Position numbers and translations under genes: made by a program. A stretch of 64,000 nucleotides of DNA from Pirellulaceae bacterium. GTDB lineage: Bacteria; Planctomycetota; Planctomycetia; Pirellulales; Pirellulaceae. Numbering within the stretch: position 1 is the stretch's first letter; each line of letters opens with the position of its first letter. The stretch lies in contig JAQWSU010000030.1 of assembly GCA_029243025.1 (NCBI GenBank), forward strand, positions 397,221 to 461,220, written 5' to 3'. The notes below the pieces were generated by a model. It saw nothing but the letters and a program-made list of their open reading frames with translations, had not been told where the DNA came from and searched no databases. Shown here in pieces: positions 27,364 to 36,606 of the stretch.

Positions 27364-27899
27364 GGTCCGATTCCTTTGGTCACAGTCAGGCGAGGCTCCA
27401 ACGAAAGGGCTGGCAAGCCGAGGATTTCGTCGAGGTCGTCAGTGGTGGGGTAGTAGGGTGGGATGGTCGCGGCCTGCGGCGGGAGTTTCCAGACGGAGGC
27501 CTGCTAGATGGTGTCGGTTCGATCACCCGGTAGGGGTGAGTCTTTATTTGCGAGTTGATCGAACTGAGCTGATTGTTTTGGTCCTTTGACGTGGCTTCGG
27601 CCAAGCCGACTGGGAACCGGCTATCCTTGTCGGTATAATCTGCCCAATCGTTACCGAGTCGAGGGGCTCCACCGTTTCCGGTGAGAGCTTCAGGCGGTCC
27701 AATGGCCGTCACTTCGAGAGATTCCAAATCCCGTTTCCGGTCCTCCGTTGCCGGTTGTGAAGGAGTACGAACGTTGCCTCCCGCCAGAGCCAAAAAAACG
27801 CTCCGGTCATCGCCTACTGCTGCTAGTAAGTCGGCGAAGAATTCGGAATCGAATGGCAATCGGCCATCGGGCCGTCGCCGTCGCGCGACGGCCGAATCG
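27364..27899. other. Region upstream of topoisomerase VI B, no supported gene
   Basis: A leftward frame from TTG 27859 to 27386 (157 codons) has no ribosome binding site and a Pro/Ser/Arg-rich second half. The rightward topoisomerase frame stays open back to GTG 27681, with ATG 27702 inside; if used, it adds a 66-73 residue Arg/Ser-rich extension. Promoters for both flanking operons should lie here. Confidence 0.4.
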
Positions 27900-29978
27900 A
27901 TGGCGAAGTCTCAGCGCGATATCTCCGTGAGTGAGTTTTTTGCCAAGAACCGACATCTGCTTGGTTTCGACAATCCTCGCAAAGCGTTGTTGACCACGGT
28001 CAAGGAGGCCGTTGACAATTCACTTGATGCTTGTGAAGAGGCAGGTATCCTTCCAGAGATCTGGGTTCATATCCAACAAGAGGGTCCCCAACGCTACAAG
28101 GTGGCTATTCAAGATAACGGGCCGGGGATTTTGAAAAAGCAGATTCCACTGATCTTTGGCAAGCTGCTGTATGGATCCAAATTCCATCGTTTGCGCCAGA
28201 GTCGTGGACAGCAGGGGATTGGAATTAGCGCAGCCGGGATGTATGGCGTGCAAACCACCGGCAAGCCCGTCAAGATTATTTCGAAGGTGTCCAAACGCAA
28301 GCCGGCACATTATTACGAAATTCAAATCGATACAAAAAAGAACAAGCCGGAGATCCTCAACGGTCGTGGTGAGGGTGTCGACATTCCACCTGGTGAAAAG
28401 GGAGCGAAGTACTTCGAGAAACATGGCATCGAGTGGGTTGATTCTGATCATGGAACTCGAGTCACGATTGAACTTGAATCTCGTTATCAACGTGGTCGTG
28501 GTAGTGTTGATGAGTATTTGGAACAGACTGCAATTGCCAATCCGCATGTGACTTTGCACTTTCTTGACGCGGACGATAACTCGAGGGACTATTTGCGTTC
28601 GACGGAGTTTCTACCGCCCGAACCCAAAGAGATTAAGCCGCATCCGTATGGCGTCGAACTGGGGCGTTTGGCTGCGATGCTTAAGGATACTTCCGAGCCA
28701 ACGCTCTCGTCATTCCTGACATCGAGTTTCTCACGAGTCAGCGCATCCGTTGCACGTCGTGTCTGCCAAACCGCCAAGTTGAGTACGCGCGCAAGAACGA
28801 CTCGAATTGGGCAACGTGAAGCTGATTCGCTCTATCAGGCCATTCAGAACACGAAGATTTCCAATCCTTCCACCGATTGCATCTGCCCGATTGGCGAGGA
28901 GCTTATTCTCAAAGGCTTACGGCACGTTGTTCCGGGGGAGTTTTATACGGCGGCAACGCGCCCGCCATCCGTCTATCGAGGTAACCCGTTTCAAATTGAA
29001 GTCGGACTCGCCTACGGTGGAGAGGCGCCTACCAAACGGGTCGACAAAGAGCTGTTGGAAGAATTGTTGGACGAAACGGATGTTCGCACGGTTCGCCAGT
29101 TTCTGATCACCACATTCAATGGACTTGGTGCCGAAAGTGCTGAGAAAATCATAAAGGCATCTGGTGTGAGTTCGCGGCAAACTACGCGAGGTTTGTCCCC
29201 GAAAGAAGTTGATGCGCTCCTCCATGCGATGCAGACAATCAATATTAGCGAAGGGCAGGCGATGGAAGTCCTTCGCTTGGCAAACCGGGTGCCCTTGCAG
29301 TTTCAACATGCGGCCTGTGCGATCACGCAAACCGTAATGTCGACCAACTGGCGCAGTTATGGCCTGAATCAATCTCGCAACAGTTTGCCAAGAGGCCCTG
29401 TCACGTTGATGGTTCATGTTGCCAGTGTCTGGGTTCCCTTTACCAGTGAGTCCAAGGAAGCGGTTGCGGCCTATCCCGAGATCCAAAAGGAATTACGTCT
29501 CGCGTTGCAATCCGCTGGCAGAAAACTGGGCATGTATTTGCGACGACGTAATCGAGTGCGGCAAGAAGGAGAACGTCGTAACACGTTTCTTCGATACCTT
29601 GGGGAGGTGGCCGGAGCCGTGAGCGAAATTAATGGTGTTGATCGACAACACCTGTATGAGCAATTGGTGAAAGTTGCCAAAAGACAAACTGCGGAGGCAG
29701 ACGTGCAGTATGACGATCGGGGCGAACGAGTTGAAGAAGTTTCAGCCGACTTCGGTGAAAATGTGCTGATTGTTCAACCCGAAGATCAATTAGCCGGTAT
29801 TAATCGCGTTAAGAACAATCCCAGCGAGGCAGAATCTGTCGAGCCGGAGATCGAAACTACGAAGGAAAAAGAGTCCGCGGTCAAAGCGAAGCCTCAAAAG
29901 AAAACAAAGCCTAAAGTAAAACCGAAGGCTTCGGTGGCACGGCCGCGCCGGCCGAAGGCCAAACGCAGCTCCCGTTAG
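27900..29978 (+). CDS. top6B: DNA topoisomerase VI subunit B, with duplicated H2TH domain
   Basis: 692 residues from ATG 27900; the upstream ATG 27702 is possible. The ATPase subunit of a type IIB topoisomerase. GHKL fold: [10 protein letters not shown] (35-44, catalytic Glu36 and Asn40), QDNGPGI (71-77) and [14 protein letters not shown] (103-116). H2TH domain at about 268-325 ([13 protein letters not shown]...), as in archaeal Top6B. Transducer domain 326 to about 600, with the conserved switch-lysine region [12 protein letters not shown]. Unusually, a second H2TH-like copy (about 396-453, [14 protein letters not shown]...) is inserted in the transducer after [11 protein letters not shown]. 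The C-terminal 40 residues are Lys/Pro rich. Followed after 32 bases by the A subunit. Confidence 0.95.
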   Translation: MAKSQRDISVSEFFAKNRHLLGFDNPRKALLTTVKEAVDNSLDACEEAGILPEIWVHIQQEGPQRYKVAIQDNGPGILKKQIPLIFGKLLYGSKFHRLRQSRGQQGIGISAAGMYGVQTTGKPVKIISKVSKRKPAHYYEIQIDTKKNKPEILNGRGEGVDIPPGEKGAKYFEKHGIEWVDSDHGTRVTIELESRYQRGRGSVDEYLEQTAIANPHVTLHFLDADDNSRDYLRSTEFLPPEPKEIKPHPYGVELGRLAAMLKDTSEPTLSSFLTSSFSRVSASVARRVCQTAKLSTRARTTRIGQREADSLYQAIQNTKISNPSTDCICPIGEELILKGLRHVVPGEFYTAATRPPSVYRGNPFQIEVGLAYGGEAPTKRVDKELLEELLDETDVRTVRQFLITTFNGLGAESAEKIIKASGVSSRQTTRGLSPKEVDALLHAMQTINISEGQAMEVLRLANRVPLQFQHAACAITQTVMSTNWRSYGLNQSRNSLPRGPVTLMVHVASVWVPFTSESKEAVAAYPEIQKELRLALQSAGRKLGMYLRRRNRVRQEGERRNTFLRYLGEVAGAVSEINGVDRQHLYEQLVKVAKRQTAEADVQYDDRGERVEEVSADFGENVLIVQPEDQLAGINRVKNNPSEAESVEPEIETTKEKESAVKAKPQKKTKPKVKPKASVARPRRPKAKRSSR

Positions 29979-30010
29979 TTGTCTCGGATCCGCAATAGGA
30001 TAAACATACC

Positions 30011-31180
30011 ATGGCAAAACGTAAGGTCGTCCGAAAAAAATCCGCCACCGCCGAGCCGAAGAAAAAGTCGACTGGCGATAAGGTCACCAAAAGCGACCGA
30101 GAAACGCTCGAGTCATTGGCCGGCTTGGCAAATAGTGTGGTACGTGCCGCCGACCGACGCCGTGATCTGCATATCGATATTCCGTCACGCACCCTGTCAA
30201 ATGTGAAATACAGTCCCCGGAAACGCATTATTGAGATGGGGACCAATACGAACCGACGACAACTGTTTAATCTGTCTCAGGCAAAAGCCTACATGCAAAC
30301 GATGTTGGTCGGTAGCGGCTGTAAACGATTGATTGAGCAAGGAAAGACCACCAGCATTCGTGGACTCTTCTATCTCTTGAAACATACCATCGAGGGCACC
30401 AAGGAGGAGACCTTCGGAGATCAGTCCGAATGCGATCCCATCATTGAAGATGTAGAAGTACTGCTGGATAGCCTGCGCGAAGAACTGCATCTTTATGCCT
30501 CCAATCGTGGTACGATCGTGGGGCCGATCACGTTGGTCGACAGTGGCGATACGATCGATTGCTCAAGAATGGGGTCCGGGGGGTACAGCATCCCGTCAAT
30601 CGTCGAACCAGAAACGATGCAATTTCTGAAGTGCGATGCCAAATTCGTATTGCATGTCGAAAAAGATACTGTTTGGCGAAGATTCAACGAAGATAAATTC
30701 TGGAGGAAATACAACTGTCTGCTCACGCACGGGCAAGGACAACCTCCCCGCGGTGTTCGGAGACTTCTCTATCGGTTGAACAACGAACTCAAACTGCCTG
30801 TTTATTGCTTGCTCGATAATGATCCGTGGGGGTACTACATCTACAGCGTGCTCAAACAAGGGTCAATCAATCTCGCGTTTGAGTCGCGTCGAATGGCGAT
30901 CCCAGAAGCGAAATTTCTCGGGCTGCGAAGTATCGATTTCGAACGTTGCGACCTTTCTGAGAGCGTCAGGATTATGATGAACGACAATGATCGAAAACGG
31001 GCCCAACAGATTGCCAACTATCCGTGGTTCGAAAAGAAGCGTGAATGGCAAAACGAAATCAAGAAAATGATCAAGAATGACTTTAAGCTTGAAGTCGAAG
31101 CGTTGATCAGCAAAGACATCAGTTACGTTACCGAAGTCTACGTGCCGGAACGGCTCAAGAAAAAAGATTGGCTCGATTGA
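30011..31180 (+). CDS. top6A: DNA topoisomerase VI subunit A (Spo11/TopVIA family)
   Basis: 389 residues. The DNA-cleaving subunit. The catalytic tyrosine is Tyr121 in TTSIRGLFYLLKHTIEG, within the winged-helix domain. The Toprim domain has Glu217 in LHVEKDTVW and Asp269/Asp271 in CLLDNDPWGYY, all metal ligands present, so it should be active. The first 30 residues are Lys-rich (KRKVVRKK, EPKKKSTGDK) and absent from typical archaeal homologues. Lies 32 bases after top6B, in the usual B-A order. Together they relax supercoils and decatenate DNA with ATP. Confidence 0.96.
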   Translation: MAKRKVVRKKSATAEPKKKSTGDKVTKSDRETLESLAGLANSVVRAADRRRDLHIDIPSRTLSNVKYSPRKRIIEMGTNTNRRQLFNLSQAKAYMQTMLVGSGCKRLIEQGKTTSIRGLFYLLKHTIEGTKEETFGDQSECDPIIEDVEVLLDSLREELHLYASNRGTIVGPITLVDSGDTIDCSRMGSGGYSIPSIVEPETMQFLKCDAKFVLHVEKDTVWRRFNEDKFWRKYNCLLTHGQGQPPRGVRRLLYRLNNELKLPVYCLLDNDPWGYYIYSVLKQGSINLAFESRRMAIPEAKFLGLRSIDFERCDLSESVRIMMNDNDRKRAQQIANYPWFEKKREWQNEIKKMIKNDFKLEVEALISKDISYVTEVYVPERLKKKDWLD

Positions 31181-31222
31181 TGATGTGGGATTTCATCCGT
31201 TTCTTTACTTCCAGGCTCAATC

Positions 31223-31663
31223 ATGTCCGATTTAAATGATCTTGAAGGTTTTCACGCCATTCTCACGATTCCCGTGTTATGGGGTGATATGGATGCATTT
31301 TCTCACGTCAACAGCACTCGCTACTTCTGTTGGATGGAGGCATCACGGATTGCCTACCTCGAGTTGGTTGGCATGGGAGAATCGATGCAACGCAAGGGGT
31401 GGGGCCCTATTCTCGCTGCCGTTAATTGCAACTATCGAAGGCAGGTGACCTATCCCGATACTATTTTTGTCGGCGCTCGTGTTCGAGAAGTAGGGCGATC
31501 GAGCGTCGCAATCGAGCATCGGCTCATTAGCGAGCAGCTTGGCACGATCTGTGCGGAAGGTGAATCCAAAATTGTGATGTTCGACTACAATAGCCAAAAG
31601 TCGATGCGTGTCACGGATGAAATTCGAGCGGCAATTAATGCGATGCAATCAGAAAGTAAATGA
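31223..31663 (+). CDS. Acyl-CoA thioesterase, 4HBT family
   Basis: 146 residues, a single hotdog domain. LWGDMDAFSHVNSTRYFCWM holds the active-site Asp and the D-x-F-x-H-V-N signature. NCNYRRQVTYPDTIFVGARV is the second family block. Hydrolyses acyl-CoA thioesters; chain length unknown. Starts 42 bases after top6A and precedes the molybdopterin-fold gene by 19 bases, so it may be cotranscribed. Confidence 0.88.
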   Translation: MSDLNDLEGFHAILTIPVLWGDMDAFSHVNSTRYFCWMEASRIAYLELVGMGESMQRKGWGPILAAVNCNYRRQVTYPDTIFVGARVREVGRSSVAIEHRLISEQLGTICAEGESKIVMFDYNSQKSMRVTDEIRAAINAMQSESK

Positions 31664-31682
31664 ACTCTGGTTTGAGGGAAAA

Positions 31683-32165
31683 ATGACTACCGCCTCTGTG
31701 TTACGTATTGAGGGTGAGCTCGCTTCGCCCTGTGAATTTAGTCTTGATGACCTTCGCCAGCTCGACCCCGTTTGGCAAGTAAAAGATGTGACGCGTTTGG
31801 GTGCTCGGCGCGGTGGAGATGCTGTGCGACTGGCTGGCTTGCTGGCGGCGGTTGGTTCGCGCGAAGCGGTCACTCACCTTGGATTGCACGGCAGTCGGGA
31901 TGATTTTCATGCCAGCATTCCACTGCAACCCGTCAAGGAATCGGCGATTATTATCTATCAACGTGATGGTCAGCCGTTGGATGTGGCTGCCGGCGGACCG
32001 TTTCGTTTTTTTATTCCAAATCATTCCGCTTGTCACACGAGCGAGATTGACGAATGTGCCAACGTCAAATTCCTTGACCGAATCGAACTCACCGTCGGTA
32101 AGGGTTACGATAACCGTCCTCAAGATGATGAAGAACATGCGAAGTTGCATGAACAGGAAGAATGA
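31683..32165 (+). CDS. Small oxidoreductase, molybdopterin-binding (sulfite-oxidase-like) fold
   Basis: 160 residues from ATG 31683 with GAGGGA 5-6 bases upstream. LRIEGELASPCEFSLDDLRQ and VRLAGLLAAVG, then LHGSRDDFHASIPLQPV and GPFRFFIPNHSACH, follow the layout of the Oxidored_molyb domain. The usual cofactor cysteine early in the fold is not evident, while Cys in HSACHT is late. It could be a cofactor-free relative. No signal peptide. The C-terminus is acidic. Confidence 0.6.
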   Translation: MTTASVLRIEGELASPCEFSLDDLRQLDPVWQVKDVTRLGARRGGDAVRLAGLLAAVGSREAVTHLGLHGSRDDFHASIPLQPVKESAIIIYQRDGQPLDVAAGGPFRFFIPNHSACHTSEIDECANVKFLDRIELTVGKGYDNRPQDDEEHAKLHEQEE

Positions 32166-32244
32166 AAAGTGCTGATGATGCACCGTTGTGCCACCAGCTG
32201 TCGACTTGGTTTTCTTGCACTGCGATCGGAACAAGAGTGAAGCT

Positions 32245-33189
32245 ATGAAACCGCCATTTATTGGGACCGTCTGCCTGCTCTTGCTGGGGTGTATCGTGAG
32301 TCCCGCGCGGGGGCAGGCCGCCAAAGTGCTGCAATGGCAATTAGAGCCCGATCAGCAATACCGCCTTGTTGTCGATTGGAGTTCGCAACACGTGCTGGCG
32401 GATTCGACTGTGACCAATAGCACCAAGTGTGATTTGATTTGGGCCGTCAAGTCAGTTGATGCCGAGGGGCAATTTGAAATATCCCAAACGTTAGCCAATG
32501 TCAGGCAAAGCGTGCAAATGAATGATGGGGCAATGTTTCAATATGACTCCACATCGGACGCCGAAACGACGGGGACAACCGCGTATCTGGCGAACTACTG
32601 GAAGCCTCTGCTGGGAGGTCAACGTGAATTTAAAATGTCGCCACAGGGAAAAGTGACGGATTCAGAGGCCGCCAACAGTTTGGCTCCAACGGACAATGCA
32701 TTGGTCAGTCGTGCTTTTGGACGCGATGGGTGGCGAACGGCCGTTCGCCAAGGTAGCGTTGTCTTTCCGCCTGAAGGGCTCGTTCCCAATCAGACGTGGA
32801 CTGAGTCACAGACGGTTGTTTTGCCCACTGATGGTGGTAGGCTCGCCGTGACTCGCGCCTACACCTATCTAGGGCAGGCGAAGCAGGAAGGCTCCGAAAC
32901 GTTGTTTGAACAAATCAAAGTCGAGAATCAATTTGAAATCGAATCCGATGAGGGCAAACCATTCTCGATCAAGGTCGTGCAGCAGAACGGTACGGGTGAG
33001 ATCTTATTTGACGCGCTGACCGGTCGATTGGTGAAATCCAAATTTGACCAGACCTTGAAATTGCGTAACCGTTCCAAGCAGCGTGAGGTAGAGTCCCAGT
33101 TGACGATCAGCTTCGAGCTGAGTTTTCAGACTCTCCCGAAGGTTGAGGCTACTGCAGGCGACAATTCACCTTCGGCCAATTCACCCTGA
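32245..33189 (+). CDS. Exported DUF6263-like protein
   Basis: 314 residues from ATG 32245. Signal peptide with GTVCLLLLGCIVSPARGQA; the Cys could be a lipobox but the context is weak. The mature domain has repeated beta strands, LQWQLEPDQQYRLVVDWSSQ at its start and KVVQQNGTGEILFDALTGRL near the end. This is the pattern of a planctomycete/bacteroidete exported family (DUF6263) of unknown function. Convergent with dgkA, with 15 bases between stops. Confidence 0.6.
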   Translation: MKPPFIGTVCLLLLGCIVSPARGQAAKVLQWQLEPDQQYRLVVDWSSQHVLADSTVTNSTKCDLIWAVKSVDAEGQFEISQTLANVRQSVQMNDGAMFQYDSTSDAETTGTTAYLANYWKPLLGGQREFKMSPQGKVTDSEAANSLAPTDNALVSRAFGRDGWRTAVRQGSVVFPPEGLVPNQTWTESQTVVLPTDGGRLAVTRAYTYLGQAKQEGSETLFEQIKVENQFEIESDEGKPFSIKVVQQNGTGEILFDALTGRLVKSKFDQTLKLRNRSKQREVESQLTISFELSFQTLPKVEATAGDNSPSANSP

Positions 33190-33204
33190 TTCAAAGTGGA
33201 TTGC

Positions 33205-33603
33205 CTAGATCGTCGAGAGTGATGACCAGCCCATGTAGATGGCAAACCGCAGCCCGAGAATCAGGCCGCCCACGACGACGGATCCCAACGCCGCGACCAA
33301 AACCGCTGCAGAACCGATGTCCAAGGCATCTCGGATATGAGAGTTGTGTTCTAACGTGATCGCTCGTGCGATTGTTTCGAGAGCTCCGTTGATCAGTTCA
33401 GCAGCAATCACAATTGTGATGCAAAGCACCAATACGCACCATTCGATCGTGGTGACTCGCAGTTGGGCCGCAGCTGCGAGGACAAAGCAGGCCATCGGCA
33501 AATGCACGAAAAAGCTTGATTGTCCTTGACTACCAATTCGCAAGCCGCGGAAGGCGCAGAGAAATTTGTGGGACCAGCTTGAGTTTCTTTTAGCTTGGTT
33601 CAT
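33205..33603 (-). CDS. dgkA: Diacylglycerol/undecaprenol kinase family protein
   Basis: 132 residues, three hydrophobic segments. SQGQSSFFVHLPMA is the N-terminal amphipathic and first helix region, and AAELINGALETIARAI holds both catalytic glutamates of the family. The next motif reads IRDALDIGSAAVLVAA where E. coli DgkA has AKDMGSAAV. The Asp is kept, but the preceding Lys (Lys94 in E. coli, functionally important) is Leu. It phosphorylates diacylglycerol or undecaprenol at the inner membrane if active. Confidence 0.82.
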   Translation of the reverse strand: MNQAKRNSSWSHKFLCAFRGLRIGSQGQSSFFVHLPMACFVLAAAAQLRVTTIEWCVLVLCITIVIAAELINGALETIARAITLEHNSHIRDALDIGSAAVLVAALGSVVVGGLILGLRFAIYMGWSSLSTI

Positions 33604-33659
33604 GGCTACTTGCTCGTTGGCGAATGACCGTCAGAGGGCAAACGCATGTTGAAGGGGCT

Positions 33660-36278
33660 CTATTCTAGTCCTTCGACTCCCACGGGGGGGATTTGGATGC
33701 CGCCGATACGACTCAATTGACCAGGCAGGAAGCGCGGTTCAATTGTGAAGCCTACACCAAAGTTGTCTCGACTGCGGTCATAGTTGAAGCCCATTCCAAC
33801 CAAGAACGATTCTCCGACACGAACGATCTGTCCACGCTGTCCAATGTTTCCAGTGTTTCCTAGATCGAAGGAGCTTCCGTAGTTCACAATCCATTTTTGA
33901 CTGAGCCGGTAATTGGTCGAGCCGAAAATCACGGTGCTTTCAAAAGGCCCTCGCACTCCTCGGACGCCGCCCACATAGTTGACTTTGCCGGGACGACTGA
34001 CAACTCCCTTGATCGAAGCGGTTTGCAAGCCATCTGAAAAGAAATCGAATTGACCGTCAGACACAACACTAACGCGATCGCCAAGGTTCCAAATAAAGTC
34101 ATAGTTGACGAGTCCTACAGACGCACCAAAGTTGTCGCGGTCGGCCTTCGGATAGAAGAAGCCTCCCACGTTGAGTGTGATGTAGTCGATCACTCGTTGG
34201 CTGCCAGGCAGACCGCGTTTCGTTTGCCAACGTTGTCTCGCGTTGACTTCAAAGATCATCAAGTCATCCGCGACTTCAGTACTCGGGGAAGTGACCGATC
34301 TCTGCAAACCGGAGCGAAGAGCATAAGACCGTTCGTCGAACTCGAATGGTACGTCGCCACCCGCCACACCACCGAACGTATCGAAGAAGAACCGACGGCG
34401 GAAAAACTCGATCGAATCGTCATCCAGCTCGTCGTACAGCGGTAGTTTGTCGAGGTTGAGATTCGCGTCAGCCCAGAAGAAATCGCCTTCTAAAATGATC
34501 TTGTGTGCTAAACCGTTTAGGTTGAATAGCGTGCTGCGAATGTTCGGATTCACGCGCCAGAACGGTACGCTCGAGCGAATTCCGATTTGACCAAAAAGTC
34601 GATTCGCTTCGTTGCCTGCTAAATCTTCCTTCCAGTAAGCGGCTTCTCCCAAGACGTAAGGGACGATCTTCATCGGTCCGACGGCCAATGGCATCGACAA
34701 CTCATTGCGGCTCGCTGCCCGAAGTCCCTCACGCTCGAATTCCCAGGCCAGTGGGTCAAACTTCATCTGGTCGGCGAGGTTCTGGGGTGGGACGGCTGTC
34801 TGAAGCTTGGGATAGCCGACATTCGTGTGACTTGTCCAAGTAAAGTTGTTACCGAGAACTGGCTGGCCGATCAAATACTGGTCAAACCGGGGGAGCCACT
34901 CCGTCTGAGTGAAGAAGTCATTGAGACGTGCTTCCGACCAAATCGCCCAAGAGTGGTTCTCAACTCGCTTGCGAAGCCCGATTCTTGTCGATTGATCTTT
35001 TTCGTCGTCCCATTCCTCTTCGTAGTATTGTTCCAAGAAGTTGCGGTCGCTGATGTAACCCAGTTCGAGTGTGAACTGGAGATTGTGATGTAGCTCATGC
35101 CGGTGACGAGCCAAGACGCGACCTCGGTTCTCTGTTTCCAAGGGAACCATGCGACGACCTTTACCAAGATTGTCGAATCCCCTGTCGTGAATGCCCCAGG
35201 CATCGAAGAAACCATAGGTGTGACCGTCATGTCGTAGAAATCGATTGCGATCGTATTGGACATTGGTTCCCAGTCCAAAACCTCGTTTGCTCAAATAATC
35301 GAGCGAACCTGTCCATGTGGTCCCCGCGGGAGCTCGCCGAATGCCGAACAATTGAAAGAGATTAATGTCGGTTTCAACCTGAGTGCCAAAGACTTGATCG
35401 TTGCGAATTGCCAGAGCTTCGAGATAGAAGGAGGGGCGATCGAGATCGCCCGCTAGAAATGGCCAGTAGAAGATTGGCTGGCCGCCAAGATAGACTAAGT
35501 TGTTTCGCGAGCTGATGCGCTTTTCGCCGACAGGTTCTACCTCGTCAAATAGACTCGAGTTCACGACCGATGGACCAATCGGTCCTGGAGCGTCTTGGAA
35601 TGTGAAACGTCCTGACTGTAACCAATAGCCGGGCACGCCGAGACGACTCGTTGTTAAAGCACCGTTGAAACCTTGGAAATTGTATTTGTCGACCTGTTGT
35701 AAGACCTCAGCCTTCAGCCGAATCAATCCCTTGTATCCAGGAATTGGAGTAAGCAGTTCGCTGTTCAAGACGACGCCACGTTCTTCCTGGACGTTGTAAT
35801 ACATGCGATCTGCATAGATCACGCGATCGCCCTGGCGAAAGACAATGTTTCCTTCGAGATAAAGCTCCAAGGGGACGTTTTCGGTTTGCGTGTCACCGCC
35901 TTGGAGGTCGGGTAGTGAGTTGGCGGGAGTCCAGATCACCAGACGGTCAGTGGAGATGTCCACGGTATCCAGTTGTTGGACGTTGTCGATGATGATGTTA
36001 ACGCCTGAATCAATCACACCAATCCGTTCCAAGCCGTCATCACTCGGGAACCAACGTGCCTGCCATCTCACACTGCTGCGGGGGAACACTCGAATTCTTT
36101 GTTGAGCCGGTCCCGCGACTGGACTCGGATTGCCTTGTGGAATGGCTTCCGATTTAGGATCTCCTCGCAATACGCTCGGTAGATTAAGCTGCGGTAACTC
36201 AATGGGAAGTTGGGCGCTCGCAGTTGCCGTCAACCATGATCCGATTAGCAGCAGGCTGAATCTGGAGTGGCGCAGCAT
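33660..36278 (-). CDS. lptD: LptD/OstA-like outer membrane LPS-assembly protein
   Basis: 872 residues from ATG 36278; an upstream TTG at 36395 would add 39 residues before the signal peptide. Signal peptide ends near TATASAQ. An N-terminal OstA-type beta-jellyroll follows, with LYLEGNIVFRQGDRVIYADR at about residues 148-167. The rest is a long barrel with many alternating strands and a last strand rich in aromatics. LptD inserts lipopolysaccharide in the outer leaflet, so this supports a true outer membrane. The paired cysteines of the E. coli protein are not apparent. Confidence 0.82.
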   Translation of the reverse strand: MLRHSRFSLLLIGSWLTATASAQLPIELPQLNLPSVLRGDPKSEAIPQGNPSPVAGPAQQRIRVFPRSSVRWQARWFPSDDGLERIGVIDSGVNIIIDNVQQLDTVDISTDRLVIWTPANSLPDLQGGDTQTENVPLELYLEGNIVFRQGDRVIYADRMYYNVQEERGVVLNSELLTPIPGYKGLIRLKAEVLQQVDKYNFQGFNGALTTSRLGVPGYWLQSGRFTFQDAPGPIGPSVVNSSLFDEVEPVGEKRISSRNNLVYLGGQPIFYWPFLAGDLDRPSFYLEALAIRNDQVFGTQVETDINLFQLFGIRRAPAGTTWTGSLDYLSKRGFGLGTNVQYDRNRFLRHDGHTYGFFDAWGIHDRGFDNLGKGRRMVPLETENRGRVLARHRHELHHNLQFTLELGYISDRNFLEQYYEEEWDDEKDQSTRIGLRKRVENHSWAIWSEARLNDFFTQTEWLPRFDQYLIGQPVLGNNFTWTSHTNVGYPKLQTAVPPQNLADQMKFDPLAWEFEREGLRAASRNELSMPLAVGPMKIVPYVLGEAAYWKEDLAGNEANRLFGQIGIRSSVPFWRVNPNIRSTLFNLNGLAHKIILEGDFFWADANLNLDKLPLYDELDDDSIEFFRRRFFFDTFGGVAGGDVPFEFDERSYALRSGLQRSVTSPSTEVADDLMIFEVNARQRWQTKRGLPGSQRVIDYITLNVGGFFYPKADRDNFGASVGLVNYDFIWNLGDRVSVVSDGQFDFFSDGLQTASIKGVVSRPGKVNYVGGVRGVRGPFESTVIFGSTNYRLSQKWIVNYGSSFDLGNTGNIGQRGQIVRVGESFLVGMGFNYDRSRDNFGVGFTIEPRFLPGQLSRIGGIQIPPVGVEGLE

Positions 36279-36606
36279 TGGCCCGATGCGCTGAATCCGC
36301 GCAATAAAGCTCCGCTTCGCGTTATCGGTTGACGCGTTGATCAGACTTACTGCTTCCTTGAAAACAAAGCGTCCGTGGCTTTTTTGAAAAGGCAAAATCG
36401 AAGACGAGACGCACGACTTGTGAGTCGGAATCGACTCTCTCCCTCCGTCCGGAGTGGCGGGATTATAGAAATCGGCCTACGATGGAGCAAGGTGGGTTGG
36501 AGCGGAGTTCATCGAAGCAATTCCTTGGTATCCAAAGAGTTCGCGCAACGCCGTCACTGCTATCAATTCGCTGCATGCTTTCAGACCTGCGAATGACGGA
36601 GAATCC

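Noticed and set aside
27386..27859. Leftward open frame of 157 codons upstream of top6B
   Set aside because: Only a TTG start, no ribosome binding site, low-complexity Pro/Ser/Arg second half; probably the shadow of the top6B upstream region.
31701..32324. Leftward open frame of 207 codons
   Set aside because: Antisense to the thioesterase-downstream gene with a good start and family match; no homology of its own.
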